NCBI GenBank assembly: GCA_965209045.1
Contig: CBDBPW010000002.1
Location: 1,054,001 to 1,118,000, forward strand
DNA length: 64,000 nt
From: JAJEFO01 sp965209045
Lineage (GTDB): Bacteria; Pseudomonadota; Alphaproteobacteria; Rhodobacterales; Rhodobacteraceae
Direction: 5' to 3'
Numbering within the stretch: position 1 is the first letter of the stretch; each line of letters begins with the position of its first letter. Below, one piece after another: positions 16,035 to 26,574 of this stretch. Made by a program: the position numbers and the translations under genes. The notes beneath the pieces are model-generated. The model ran no database searches and was not told the origin of the DNA. It worked only from the letters and a program-made list of their open reading frames with translations.

Positions 16035-16400
16035 CTAGTCCGGCGGCCTGGTCAGCTCCTCCAGCAGCAGGCCGAGGATCGACGCCGGCATCGGTTCGCC
16101 GGTCCGGACGTCAAAGGTGTCGCCCATGGACTTCCGAAGCGCGGCGGCCGTGACCCCTTCATGCTGCAGCATGACGGACAGGGCGACGCAGAGGTCGGAG
16201 ACGAGAGCCTCCATGTCCGATCCGGACCGGTAGCCACCGGCGTAGAAGATCTCCCTCGGCTCAAGGCTGTCGGGGCCATGGCCGACCGTCACGTGGATCG
16301 TCTGCCCGGCCCAGACCAGGCGGCGGGTCTCGGAAAGCCGGCGCTCGGGCAGTCGTCGCCTGGCGCCTGTATTCAGTTGACGTTCCATGATTTCCTGCAT
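16035..16400 (-). CDS. TSCPD-domain-like small protein
   Basis: A 121-aa protein. LVWAGQTIHVTVGHGPD, EIFYAGGYRSGSDMEALVSD and LCVALSVMLQHEGV resemble the TSCPD domain of phage and alphaproteobacterial small proteins related to a ribonucleotide-reductase C-terminal segment. Exact function is unknown. ATG 16400 or 16388 could be the start. The stop codon abuts the IS1634 target duplication, so its last codons may have been reset by the insertion. Confidence 0.6.
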   Translation of the reverse strand: MQEIMERQLNTGARRRLPERRLSETRRLVWAGQTIHVTVGHGPDSLEPREIFYAGGYRSGSDMEALVSDLCVALSVMLQHEGVTAAALRKSMGDTFDVRTGEPMPASILGLLLEELTRPPD

Positions 16401-17378
16401 CGGATGCGTTTGCGCCCCTCTCGGGACACGCCTGCCCGGCAAATCCCTGCGCCCCCGGGTCAACCCCTTGAGGCGGCGAGTGGTGCGGGCAGCGCAGCGG
16501 CCCCGATTCGCAGGGAGCGGCAGCGACCATGCGAATCCGGCCGCCAGCAACCCGGTCGCCGCCGTGGGTTGACGCGGGCAGGCGCGGATTTGCCACAATG
16601 AGGACTCCCAGAGAGAGTGTTCCGCATTCGCGGATGTCCGGAGGACTGCGACGGTTGTACGGGGAGCTGTCCCGTCGGGTGAATTGCATGGCCGCGATCC
16701 GCAGCCCGTGCCGGCCGCCACACGCAGCGTAGCGAGCATGGCGTGGCCGGCAAGGCTGCTAGCGCGGCAGGGCAGCCCGGTCGCGAAGCGATGCGCCAGA
16801 ATCACCGGCACCACCGATCCCGGAAATGCTGCAATGGAGCATGCTGCCTGTCCCGACGACGTTGCCGAGTCAGTCACCGTCGACCAGGGAAAACGCCCAA
16901 GCGACGGCAAGAATCGGCAACCGCCGAGAGGGATAAGAAAGGAACGCGATGGGGCGGACCCGCCCGAGCGGCGATTCGGAACAGGAGGGAGCGACGGGGC
17001 CGGGCCGCGGCGAGCGGCGGCGATCACGCTGTCCGGCGAGCCCGCCAGATGTCCTGCGCCCCATGGGCGCCAGTCACTGGGCGGCCGAGGAAACCGAGGG
17101 AGCGGGCGACGCGCGAAGCGCGAGCCTGCCGACGCGCCGTTCCCGCGCCCGTGATGATTCGGATCACGGATTCGTCAAGTCCGTGACGGTCAGGGTCACG
17201 GAATGGTCAAGTTCTGCGCCCCGGCATTGAAGTCCGGGATTCCGGTTTGAAATGAAATGCAGGAACTGCCCTTTCCGGCCCGCGGATCGGGCCTGCCTGC
17301 GGGAAATGCCGGTTGAGGGCATGGCACCCTGCCCCAGGTCCCGGGTTCAGGGGACGGGTCGGCGAAGGAGACCGGCTC
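16401..17378. other. Long intergenic region, no gene seen
   Basis: About 980 bases, GC-rich, with overlapping open frames on both strands but no family motif, ribosome-binding site or consistent codon pattern. It separates the minus-strand TSCPD-like gene from the plus-strand LysR gene and should hold both promoters. I see no strong sigma-70 match. Confidence 0.4.
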
Positions 17379-18329
17379 ATGGACTGGAACAAGCTGCGTG
17401 TCTTTCATGCCGTTGCCGAAGCCGGCAGCGTGACGAGGGCGGGCGAGATCCTGCACGTTTCCCAGTCGGCGGTCAGCAGGCAGATCCGCGCCCTGGAGGA
17501 CAGCCTGGCCACGGTCCTGTTTCACCGGCATGCGCGCGGACTGGTCCTGACGGAATCCGGCGAGCTCATGTTCGAATCCGCGCGGAAGATCAGGTCGGAG
17601 ATCGACCGGACGAAAGTCAGGATCCATGACGACCAGAACGCGGTACAAGGCGAACTGAGAGTGACGACGACGACAGGGTTCGGGACCCTGTGGCTGGCGC
17701 CCCGGATCGGCCAGCTGTTCGCGCGTCACCCGAACCTCAACATCGACCTCCGGCTTGCGGACCACGTCCTGGACCTCGCGATGCGGGAAGCCGACGTCGC
17801 CATCCGGATGAAGGAGCCCAGCCAGGCCGAACTCGTACATCGCAGGCTGATGACGGTCAACATGCGCCTTTATGCATCGCGGGAGTACCTGGCGGTCAAC
17901 GGCGCACCGTCCACCCGTGACCAGCTTCACGGCCACCGTCTCGTCAGCCAGAGCCCGGCAACCGAATTGCCGGCTTCCATCCACCAGTGGATCCTGCCGT
18001 TCCTGAAGACCGGACACTGCTCGCACATGACCGTGAGCAACTACTTCGGCGTGCTCCCGGCGGTTCTGAACGGAGTGGGAATCGGTCTCTTGCCTGACTA
18101 CGTCACGAACGGATTCCCGCAGCTCGTCAGGGTGCTGCCGGACGAGCAAAGCCGGGACGTCCCCGTGTACCTTGCCTATCCCGAAGAGCTCAGGAACTCG
18201 AAACGGGTGGCGGCATTCCGCGAATTCGTCATTCAAGAGATCTTCGCGTTCAGAAAGTCCCACAAGCCGGGTGGCGGTGAAGCACGTGACGGGACAACCG
18301 ATTGTGGAGGTTCCACGGAAACCTCTTGA
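17379..18329 (+). CDS. LysR-family transcriptional regulator
   Basis: A 316-aa LysR-type regulator. The N-terminal winged helix-turn-helix is at residues 1-60 (WNKLRVFHAVAEAGSVTRAG and VSQSAVSRQIRALED). The type-2 periplasmic-binding effector domain occupies about residues 90-295 (GELRVTTTTGFGTLWLAPRI, LLPDYVTNG). AAGGAG at 17365-17370 sits eight bases before the ATG and fixes the start. Targets and ligand cannot be inferred: no divergent metabolic gene is adjacent. Confidence 0.93.
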   Translation: MDWNKLRVFHAVAEAGSVTRAGEILHVSQSAVSRQIRALEDSLATVLFHRHARGLVLTESGELMFESARKIRSEIDRTKVRIHDDQNAVQGELRVTTTTGFGTLWLAPRIGQLFARHPNLNIDLRLADHVLDLAMREADVAIRMKEPSQAELVHRRLMTVNMRLYASREYLAVNGAPSTRDQLHGHRLVSQSPATELPASIHQWILPFLKTGHCSHMTVSNYFGVLPAVLNGVGIGLLPDYVTNGFPQLVRVLPDEQSRDVPVYLAYPEELRNSKRVAAFREFVIQEIFAFRKSHKPGGGEARDGTTDCGGSTETS

Positions 18330-18850
18330 CGGAATTCTCCACTCCGGTTGACGTGCGGTTTCGTTCGACGGCCGATTGGCACGATGCCGTTGACAGCATG
18401 CGCCTGGCTGAACGCCTTGCGCAACTTCCGTGCGCGCCTGAGATTCACGATTCAGCCGGACGGCCTTGGGCACGGCGTTCCGAGTCTCGGTCGAGTCCTC
18501 GTTCAGCAGGTCGCAAGAGTCTGTCGCCGCTCCCGAACAGGCAGCGGTTCGGCACCTTGCCAGTTGTCACGGCCGGCTGACCGGCGCGCTTGCCGAAGGT
18601 GAACGCAGAGTCGCTCCAACCCCGCAAGACCTGGTCCCTGCTCCTGCCGGCTCCCACGAACTCGACCGGGGCGTCCGGATCGAGCCGGCGGCAGGAACTA
18701 CGTTGTTCGCGCCGGGCGTGACGGGTTCGGACATCGAGGGAATCGGGCGATGTCCCGAGTGTCATCCGTCATCGTCGGTCAAACCGGCTGCATGGAGAAA
18801 GGCACTTGCCATCGGGCACTTGCGCACCATGCGAATCCCGCAAGACGGGT
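18330..18850. other. Intergenic region, no gene seen
   Basis: Roughly 520 bases between LysR and the DUF1127 gene. Frames are short and overlapping and none resembles a known family. Confidence 0.4.
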
Positions 18851-19162
18851 ATGCAAACAATGTATTTGTTCCCGCAGCGCGAGCGTGACTACGCCAGGAC
18901 AGACCAAGCGACCGAAACGGCTCGAAGGCCAGACAGGGAGGAGGTCAAGGCAATGGCAGTCATGCATCAGGATCGTACCGTTCCCACGGGCGCCAGAACA
19001 ATATACGTTCTTGTCTGCCTTGCAGAACGTGCCGCAAGGTGGACCAGGCGAAGGAGCCTGCAGCGACAGGCCCGGAGATGTCTTGCCAGGATGTCCGACC
19101 GTGAACTTGGCGACATCGGCCTGACCCGCCGTGACATCCAGCGCCTTCCGGACTGGTTTTGA
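18851..19162 (+). CDS. DUF1127 small basic protein
   Basis: A 103-aa protein ending RQARRCLARMSDRELGDIGL, then TRRDIQRLP. This is the DUF1127 (YjiS-like) arginine-rich motif of alphaproteobacterial small proteins, some of which act in RNA binding and phosphate or stress adaptation. The N-terminal region is variable. Starts at 18851 or 18860 are possible. A phosphate transporter remnant lies about 0.8 kb downstream, but a functional link is only a guess. Confidence 0.8.
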   Translation: MQTMYLFPQRERDYARTDQATETARRPDREEVKAMAVMHQDRTVPTGARTIYVLVCLAERAARWTRRRSLQRQARRCLARMSDRELGDIGLTRRDIQRLPDWF

Positions 19163-19958
19163 CCGCGCGCCGCCGATCGATTCTGAAGGCCGCCGCATTT
19201 CGGTGGCCTGCAGTCCTCTGCGCGTCGAGGCACAGCGTCTCTCCACGAAGACAGGGACCGCAAGGATCTTCGGCGTTCCGCCGCTTCGCGGCCGCCTGCA
19301 AGCTGCGCCATGGCGCGAATGCACCGGTTGTTCACGTCGCCTTGGCGGGCGAGGCCTGCCGGTTCGGCTGGCGCCATGAACTGGCCGTCACCGACGGCAC
19401 GACGGTGCGGCTCGGTGCAAGGCCCTTCGAAGGGATTGGGCGGAGTCCCCTGCACGAGCGGATGCCAGTGAAGGCGGGCGTCTGCGCCCCCGGCATGGAA
19501 CCCGGTTCTCCGGACACCGCCCGCTGCAGCCGGGCGGGAATCGCTGCGCGAAGGCCGCCGCGAGGCTTCTGCGCGACGGTTCACGGCGACGCGTCGGCTG
19601 TCGCCTGCGACCAAGGGGGAAAGACCGAGGGCGCCAGGAACCGCCTTCGCAGGCACGAAGCCGGCAGGCCTTGGAGAGGAACGGCCGTGGCGACATGCCT
19701 GCACGCCCTGAATGCGCCACGACACGAACGTGATGCCGAAATGAGCCGGGCATTGGACGCCTGTTCGTCACCCTCGAAGGGACCGGCCGGGACAGGAGCG
19801 GCTGTTGCCGGCCGGGTCGACATGACCCGCAGCCTCCGTCCTCCGGCGAACCCTCGACAGCGAATCCCTGGCACGCCGAAACGTCCTCCGCGGGCTCTTG
19901 AAATGCCGGCCATGCATGTGCGAGCGGCTCCGCTCCCTGCGCATGACCCCACCCCGAC
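19163..19958. other. Intergenic region, no gene seen
   Basis: About 800 bases with long open frames on both strands, expected at this GC content. None shows conserved motifs or ribosome-binding sites, and I call no gene. Confidence 0.4.
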
Positions 19959-21624
19959 ATGAACGAGCTCCTTGCAGGGATCGCGGGCGGCCTTGGCCTC
20001 TTCATCGCGGGGATGTGGATCCTCACCGAGAACCTGAAGGCCATGGCCACCCGGCGGCTGCGAAGGGCAGCGGGCCGATGGACCGGGAACAGGTTCTCGG
20101 CCCTTGCCTGGGGCGCCCTGGCCGGGGCGATCACCCAAAGCATGACGGCGAAGACCTTCATCGTGGTGGGCATCCTGCGTTCGGGGCTCGTCACGACCCG
20201 GAGCGCGCTCGCGCTGACCCTCGGCGGGGGCGTGGGGGTTGTCCGCCCTCGTCGTGATCGCCACCTTCGACATCAAGGTCGTCGCGCTCTACGCCCTCGG
20301 CATCGCCGGCGCCGCGGTCGCGAGCGACCGGCTGTCGAGGTTCAGGCCTGTGGCGGCGTCACTCCTCGGAGGGACCATGATCGTTCTCGGCCTCGTGCTC
20401 GTGAAAGACGCCGCTGCGCCACTCGCCGGACAACCCTGGTTCCGGGAGATGATCGAGGGAACGGGGGACTCGCTCACGCTTGCGTTCCTGGTCTCTGCGC
20501 TTCTCACGTTTGCCGTGCAGTCCTCGAGCGCGGTCTCGATCTTCGGGATCAGCCTCGCGGCGGTCGGGCTCCTCTCCGTCGACCAGGCGATCATGATCAT
20601 GTACGGGAGCCTGATCGGATCGAGCGCGATCGTCTACGTGCTGTCGGCCGGGCTCGGGGACCGCTCGCGCCAGGTGTCCATGTACATGGCGGGCTACAAC
20701 GTCCTCATCTGCGCGGCCCTGGTCCCGCTCCTTTACGTCGAGATTCATCTTGACGTCCCCCTGGTCAAGGCGATGGCCCTTTCGCTGGATCTCGGCCTGG
20801 AGCAGCAGCTTGCCGCCGTCTACGAGTTTCTCTGCGTGTTCCTGCTGCCAGTGATGCTCGCCGGCCTCGATTGGTCGGCCTCGGTGCTCGAGAGGCTGTG
20901 GCCGGCATCGGCGTCCGACGCGCTGTCCCGCCCCAGTTTCCTGCACGACCACGCCTCCGTGGACGTCGAGACCGCGGTGATGCTCGTCAACCTGGAGCAG
21001 AGGCGGGCCATGCAGGAACTCTCCGGGTACTTCTGCGCGGTGCGCGGGGGCGAAAGGGTCGGGCCCCTTCGCTCAGGCATGAAGAAGCTCCTCTCCGAAA
21101 TCGCGGAATTCCTGGACGAGCTGCACGAGCGCCATCCCATGCACGGGACCGAGGAACAGAACGCCCTGCGCAATCGCCAGAAGCTCCTGTCCTGGCTGGA
21201 GGATGCGCTCGGGGTCATGTGCCAGACGCTCGCGGACATCGACGGCCGGTCCGCGATCGGCCAGCTTCGCACGACGATCTGCGAGAGCGTCGACGGCGTG
21301 CTCCTTTCACTGGTCGATGCGGCGGAGTCCGGCGACCCAACAGACCGGGCGGTCGCGAAGAGGCTCACCGGCGACCGTGGCGAGATGATGCGCGGCCTCC
21401 GGACGAGGTACCTGCAACACGATCCGCCGTGGCGGAAGACCGACCTGATCAACGTCCTCCTGGTCACCAACTCCGTGGAGGAGACGTTCTTCCTGTTCGC
21501 GAAGATCGGGAAGGAGTTCGACCCCTCCTCCGACGACGGGGCCCATGTCCCCCACGCCTGGCCAGGCCCGGCGGGCTTGCCATGCACCGCAACGGCGGCG
21601 ACATGGCCAGAGGCAGCGTCATGA
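19959..21624 (+). pseudogene. Na/Pi-cotransporter family protein, frameshifted
   Basis: Membrane phosphate:sodium cotransporter-type protein of about 555 aa if repaired. The 5' frame gives IAGGLGLFIAGMWILTENL and GAITQSMTAKTFIVVGIL. The 3' frame (from about 20239) gives LSALVVIATFDIKVVALYAL, FAVQSSSAVSIFGISLAAVG (the QSSSA repeat) and a C-terminal PhoU-like helical region (LEQRRAMQELSGYF). The frames switch by one base at the G5 run 20234-20238. This may be a true frameshift mutation or an assembly error. The first QSSSA repeat is degenerate (QSMTA). Confidence 0.8.
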
Positions 21625-21983
21625 ACGCGTCCGGGGCGGTCGGAGCCACCGAACCGTCCCCGGTACATCCCATCCTGCAGCATCGTCGGCAGGAACCTGC
21701 GCCGGCTGCAACGATCGCAGGAGACATCGCCGAGTGTCCGGCGCCCGCGCAAGGCGATCCTTGGGGGGCTTGCGACGCCTTCGACGGGACTTTCGAAGAA
21801 GACATCTTCGGATACGGCGTGACCATCACTGTCGCGGGCTTCGTGGCGTTCATCACGGGCATCCTTGCCGCAGGCGGCTTGCCCGAATGCGGCGACGTGT
21901 TCCCGGGACGTGACTTTCCCGCAGCCCGTGCCGCCGACTCTCGCCTGTCCGCCCAGCCTGGAAGCGCGCGGAGGCTGTCGTGA
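21621..21983 (+). CDS. Hypothetical protein with one TM segment
   Basis: A 120-aa frame whose ATG overlaps the transporter stop (ATGA), as in translationally coupled genes. Around residues 65-90 it has GYGVTITVAGFVAFITGIL, a likely membrane segment. No family recognised. The coupling suggests a role with the transporter, but coding potential is not proven. Confidence 0.4.
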   Translation: MNASGAVGATEPSPVHPILQHRRQEPAPAATIAGDIAECPAPAQGDPWGACDAFDGTFEEDIFGYGVTITVAGFVAFITGILAAGGLPECGDVFPGRDFPAARAADSRLSAQPGSARRLS

Positions 21984-22156
21984 GGAGGATCGGTTCCGAA
22001 CCAGCCGTCCCGGCACTTGCGCGACGACGTGCGCGATGCGAACAACGATGCAACGTGGCCGTTTCCAGGGAACGGCTGGAGCCGTTCCGGAAGATGCGCC
22101 ACCGGCGGGTGCGGTTCAGGCAACGAAGCCGTATCCTCGAACAAGGGAGTGCTGGA

Positions 22157-22900
22157 ATGACGAACGAACATGGATTCCCGGGAAGCTGGTCTCCAGGAAA
22201 ATTCAGGAGTCTCCTGGCGATCCTCCTGGTCCTTGCAGGATCCTTGAAAGGAGTCGCGCAGACGGAGTTCAGCGAGCATGAGTACAACATGTACAGGAGC
22301 TTCTATTACGATTCATTGAACGTTGCCATCGAACTGGCGGGAAGGACCGAAGTGCATATGTCGCCGGAAGACTTCGGAAAGCTGCCCGAGGACTCCAGGA
22401 GGGAGATTTGCGCGGTAGTGGTCAATTACAGGACATTTCGACTGGTCACGACGGAGGCATTCCTGAAGAAAGGCACTTTCGGAAAAGAGGGCACCAACTC
22501 CTTGCACATAAGATTGGCGTTCGACCTGGCGGGCGTTGAGTGGGTGTCGCGCGATAATTTGAATGAAACCAGCCCGGAAGACCAGCAAAAGACCCTTCAA
22601 GCGAGTGCAGACCTGACGCTCTTCCTCAAGGACAGTTCGCGTGCCCTGGGTTCCAAATACGAGATTTGTCTTCCTTGGTTCCTTGCGGAATCCTTTGAAG
22701 CGGATCCGGAATTCAACCCGCCCACCCAACTCACGCCGACCTATGCTTCCGTTCCCTTGGAGTTCCGGTTGAGAGAGTTCTTTCAATCCCAGCTCCCTGC
22801 CATCAATTGGCTATTGGACAACACTCGGGAGTCTGAAGAACGGGACAATCTCCAGGAATTCACTCAGAGCATGAAGCGAAAGTACCTCCTGGACCCCTGA
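22157..22900 (+). CDS. Hypothetical exported protein
   Basis: A 247-aa protein starting at ATG 22157. A hydrophobic stretch at about residues 15-35 (FRSLLAILLVLAGSLKGVAQ) resembles a signal peptide with cleavage near GVAQ-TEF. The mature part is acidic and helical (SEHEYNMYRSFYYDSLNVAI). Codon use is less GC-rich than the neighbours, suggesting acquisition. No family recognised. Confidence 0.65.
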   Translation: MTNEHGFPGSWSPGKFRSLLAILLVLAGSLKGVAQTEFSEHEYNMYRSFYYDSLNVAIELAGRTEVHMSPEDFGKLPEDSRREICAVVVNYRTFRLVTTEAFLKKGTFGKEGTNSLHIRLAFDLAGVEWVSRDNLNETSPEDQQKTLQASADLTLFLKDSSRALGSKYEICLPWFLAESFEADPEFNPPTQLTPTYASVPLEFRLREFFQSQLPAINWLLDNTRESEERDNLQEFTQSMKRKYLLDP

Positions 22901-23318
22901 AGCGGATGGATGCCAACGCGGCCGAAGGACGCACCGGATACCGTCGTTGCAACACTTGCACTCTGCCCGTCCCTCTTCCCGAGGTCCGCCACAAGAGCGG
23001 TGCGGACCCTGGAAGCGCGCCTGGGCGGGCCGGGTCTCGGCGGAGCCGCACGGGTAACGGCGAATTGCGGGGAACTGGCGCAGTGCGCCGTCCGCGCATG
23101 GGGTCGCGGATGCGAATGATGGCGAGCTGGATGCATGGCGCTCGAGGCAGGCTCTCCGCCAGCACGGACCCCGAATCCCGGCGAGTGCCGGCCGCTCTTC
23201 AAGGGCGCGGCAGTTCGGTGGCATTCCGTGACCCGGTCTGGACGGCGTCGGGCTTGAGGTCGTTCAGCGCCTGCTGTCGGGTCCGAGTTCGTGCGCGCAC
23301 CGAGCCTGGATCGGCGCT
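22901..23318. other. Intergenic region, no gene seen
   Basis: About 420 bases with only overlapping shadow frames. It lies between convergent genes and should contain terminators, but I found no clear hairpin with a T-run. Confidence 0.35.
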
Positions 23319-23591
23319 TCAGTGAACGAATCCCCCCTGCCCGACAACAACCTCATGTGTCGTGCCCGGTTCGGTCTCCGCCATGCCCCGGAAAACGCCT
23401 TCCCAGGCCTCGGCCTGCGCAAGCCGCTCGTCGCAAAGCTCGCACCCGCAGTCGCTGTCCGCGATGATTTCCGCAAGGTGTGCACACAATTCCGATATGA
23501 CTTCGCAAGCTTCGCGCGGAAGCTCGATCCTGACGACGTCCCGGCCTTCGCTCCCGACGCACTCGTCCGCACGTGACGCTCTATCCATCAT
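23319..23591 (-). CDS. Hypothetical small Cys-containing protein
   Basis: A 90-aa protein beginning MMDRASRADE. A near-perfect Shine-Dalgarno (AAAGGAGG) ends about seven bases before the ATG, which strongly supports the gene. The centre is DVVRIELPREACEVISELCA and a cysteine cluster follows (DSDCGCELCDERL), possibly metal-binding. No family recognised. The ATG at 23588 is one codon downstream. Confidence 0.65.
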   Translation of the reverse strand: MMDRASRADECVGSEGRDVVRIELPREACEVISELCAHLAEIIADSDCGCELCDERLAQAEAWEGVFRGMAETEPGTTHEVVVGQGGFVH

Positions 23592-23813
23592 TTCCGCCTC
23601 CTTTCGCCAAGTTTCCCGGTCACGGCCACAACGAAAGCTGCGTGGCATTGGCCGTCCGGCCCGCGAGCCTGCCTGATCCGCCTTGCGCGCAGGCCGTAGC
23701 CCGGATGGGCGGGAAGGTCAGCCTGGAACCGTGGGCATCGACCATGTCGCGCCAGCTCCCGGCCCTCTCCGACTGGCGGCCAAATGCCGGACCCCTCCCC
23801 GGTCCGGCTGCAA

Positions 23814-24611
23814 TCACGCCGCCTGTCCCTTCCCTGCCCCGGCACCCTTCGGACGGGTGACCTTGCGGCGGACATGGACGGCGTCCGTCCCCTTTCGGAC
23901 ATCGAAGCCACCCGCCCGCTCGACAAGCGTGCTCAGGTTCGCGCAGCCATAGCTGCGGGGATCGAAGTCGGGATGCGCGCTCTGGATGCGCTGCCCGACG
24001 CTGCCGAGGTTCTCCCAGCCGTCCGCGTCCGGCTCGCCGATCGCGCCGGCGATGATCTTGCGCGCCCTGGCCGGCGGCTCCTTCCTCCGCGCCGCGCCCT
24101 TGGCCGGCGCCTCTCCGTCCTTCCTCCCTTCGGGTTCGGCCTCCAGAAGGTTCTCGACGTAGATGAAGCGGGTGCACGCGTTCCGAAACGCCTCGACGGA
24201 CTTTCGCTCGCCGAACCCGTAGACAACGAGACCCTCCTCGCGGAGGCGCTGGGCCAGCCGCGTGAAGTCGCTGTCCGAACTGACCAGCACGACCCCGTCG
24301 AGCGTCCGCTTGTGCATCAGGTCCATCGCGTCGATGACAAGCGCGATGTCGGAGGCGTTCTTCCCCCGCGAGTTGCTGCGCTGCTGGTGCTGGAGAATCG
24401 CGAGCGACTTGACCGCCGCGTCCCATCCGGCGAGCCGGCCGCCCGAGAAGTCGCCGTAGATGCGCCGCACGTTCGCCTCACCCAGCTTGACGATCTCGTC
24501 GAAGATCGCCTGCGCGTGCCTCGAGCTGGTGTTGTCAGCGTCGATCAGGACCGCGAGGCTCGTGGTTTTCCGTGTGTCCGCCAAGGCCGCTCCCCTTCCG
24601 GCGCGCCCCAT
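23814..24611 (-). CDS. NYN-domain nuclease with OST-HTH domain
   Basis: A 265-aa protein. Residues 15-150 form a NYN (PIN-like) domain: LAVLIDADNTSSRHAQAIFD with the first acidic residues, KNASDIALVIDAMDLMH and GVVLVSSDSDFTRLAQRL. Residues 195-245 match an OST-HTH/LOTUS RNA-binding domain (GWENLGSVGQRIQSAHPDFD). This layout is found in LabA/YacP-like and MARF1-like proteins, putative RNases. The start may be at a downstream Met-equivalent because the first 15 residues are poorly conserved. Confidence 0.85.
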   Translation of the reverse strand: MGRAGRGAALADTRKTTSLAVLIDADNTSSRHAQAIFDEIVKLGEANVRRIYGDFSGGRLAGWDAAVKSLAILQHQQRSNSRGKNASDIALVIDAMDLMHKRTLDGVVLVSSDSDFTRLAQRLREEGLVVYGFGERKSVEAFRNACTRFIYVENLLEAEPEGRKDGEAPAKGAARRKEPPARARKIIAGAIGEPDADGWENLGSVGQRIQSAHPDFDPRSYGCANLSTLVERAGGFDVRKGTDAVHVRRKVTRPKGAGAGKGQAA

Positions 24612-25174
24612 TCCGGGGGAACGCCTCCCATGGCGTCCGCGCGCCGTTGCCGGACCCTTCTACGGCCTTTCCGGCGAAAGCGCCACGTCGGCCCGCGACG
24701 ACCGGAAATCGTTCGCCGTGCCTGTCAGTTCCCGTGCGATGGACCGGGCCATGAACGAGAGACAGGACCGGCCCGTCTCGCGGGAGGAACTGGTTTCCAC
24801 CATCAGGATGGCGCTGTTCAAGGCACGCCTACTCTGGCCGAAGGCGCATCCGGGCGATTGCGGCCGCCTGAAGCCGATGGCTGCGGCCGTGGCCAAAAGG
24901 GCGCGTGCCCCAATGTGGGGTCAGTCATGCTGGCGAGCGGGACGATCAGCGCCCGGACGACTGCCAGCGAGGTCGTGGACGGCGCAACGCCCAAGGCCTT
25001 TGTCGACGGGGCGGCAACAGACATCGCTGCGATCACGAACATCAACGAAGGTGCGAAAATCCCTCTGGGCGGCCACCGAACGTCGCCCATGGCGCCCGGC
25101 CAGTCTCCCTCAAGTCGGGCGTGAAGGCGACGTGAGGCGGGTGCCGTGGCCGGGTATCACTGTCGGCTACGACG
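24612..25174. other. Intergenic region, no gene seen
   Basis: About 560 bases. Several overlapping frames exist, but none has a domain signature. Confidence 0.35.
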
Positions 25175-25357
25175 TCAGCCGAGCCAGCGGACCTCCTCGA
25201 GGTCGCGGCTGCCGCAGCTGCCGCAGCGCATCGACGCGACGGCATCTCGCACGCGGGCGTCCCGGCCGTGCCTGGACATGAGCTCGGCGACCGGAACCGC
25301 GCCGGAATGCCCACAACTACACCGGACCTGGAGCGTCGTGCTCCCAAGCAGACCCAT
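25175..25357 (-). CDS. Small zinc-ribbon protein
   Basis: A 60-aa protein with two cysteine pairs, RCSCGHSGAVPVAEL and SMRCGSCGSRDLEEV (CxC and CxxC), consistent with a zinc ribbon. The short length and the RHGRDARVRD linker resemble small hypothetical proteins of alphaproteobacteria. Function unknown. Confidence 0.6.
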   Translation of the reverse strand: MGLLGSTTLQVRCSCGHSGAVPVAELMSRHGRDARVRDAVASMRCGSCGSRDLEEVRWLG

Positions 25358-25622
25358 GCGGCGCCCGTCCAGACGCTAGGGACGGCCCAGAACCGTGGCG
25401 ACGACCGGCGGCGAGTGGCGCGCCGACAGGCCCGGGTTCAATTCGTGCGTGGCAAGAGGCATGGCCAGCCTCCCCCTGTCAAACGGATCTCTGCAATGAC
25501 TTACCACGTCGCACCGGCCGTGTCTAACAATGGCACAAAAAAAATGTCTAGCGACAGGCCCGAAAACATCGCTACGGATCGGCCTCGATCCCACGACCGG
25601 AAGGCGTCACGGAAGGATCGCC

Positions 25623-26138
25623 TCATCGCCGGCGAAAAAGCGCCGCCGCGATCTTGCGTGGCGTCGCGTTGATTCTCTCCAGGACCTTCGGCGGTCGCCC
25701 CCTGGGTCGTCGGGCGCCCGTCGCGCCGAGCCGGTCAGGGAGCGCATGGCCCCCCTGCCCTTCCTCGGAGGCCTCTTCGCCGGGCTTCTGCCGGTGCGAC
25801 CATGCGGCACGGATCTTTCCTTCGAGCCTTCTCGCAGCCTTCGGGCCGATTCCGAGCGTCCTGGTGAAGTCGGCAAGGGTGGTTCCGGCTCTCAGGAGGT
25901 GCATTGCCAGCACCCAATGCCTGAGCGGCAGGCTCGTGCCGTCCATCGCCGATCCTGTCCGCACGGAAAAGTACTTCCTGCACGCCGTGCAGCGGTATGG
26001 CGTGGGCCTTTCGTTCGGAACCGGGGCCGTTCGCGCGCTCCGGCATTCGGGGCAACGCCGGATCCGCCTCCAGCGGACGCTCTCCAGCCAGAGGCGCGCG
26101 GTCTCTTCGTCCTGATAGGGCTTCGGCCGGCTCGCCAT
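25623..26138 (-). CDS. IS1595-type zinc-ribbon protein without DDE domain
   Basis: A 171-aa protein. Residues 28-75 are an IS1595-type zinc ribbon (CPECRSARTAPVPNE, then PYRCTACRKYFSVRTGSAM), followed by LRHWVLAMHLLRAGTTLADF. The IS1595 DDE catalytic domain is absent. Instead, the C-terminus has RRPRGRPPK, an AT-hook-like motif, and VLERINATPRKIAAALF. It is probably a DNA-binding protein derived from a transposase, either a stable gene or a remnant. Confidence 0.7.
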   Translation of the reverse strand: MASRPKPYQDEETARLWLESVRWRRIRRCPECRSARTAPVPNERPTPYRCTACRKYFSVRTGSAMDGTSLPLRHWVLAMHLLRAGTTLADFTRTLGIGPKAARRLEGKIRAAWSHRQKPGEEASEEGQGGHALPDRLGATGARRPRGRPPKVLERINATPRKIAAALFRRR

Positions 26139-26574
26139 CCGCGTCCCCCTGCGCGTGCCTCCTCGCGTAGCGACGATGTCGCCGGAAGTCTAGCGAAGGG
26201 GCACGAAATGCCCAGTCCGGACACCACGGCGCCAGCCGTTCCGTCACGACGTTTCCGGCAATTCCTTCGACCAGGCAATGGCTGCGCAAAGTTGCGATCA
26301 CTCGCTCCGCGTCGACGGAGGTAAGGCAGTGAGCGACTCAAGTTGACAGGAGTGGACGGGCAGCCGGCCAAGATACGTGCATGTCAGGAGCAGGACGGCT
26401 CGTCAACGGCGGAAGGAAGGGAGGTGACTCGCCAAGCTGTGATCATGCGGCAACGGCGCCGTGGTCTTGCCTGTCGTGATACGGTCTCCGCCCCTTCCGC
26501 TCGTGGAGAAAGGCGTGGTCGGCCTTGTGCGCGGCCGCGTGCTTGAAATCGGGTGTCCCGAGTGTCGTCCGGGG
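26139..26574. other. Intergenic region, no gene seen
   Basis: Frames here are the antisense of the toxin region or short. Only the toxin promoter at the end can be supported. Confidence 0.35.
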
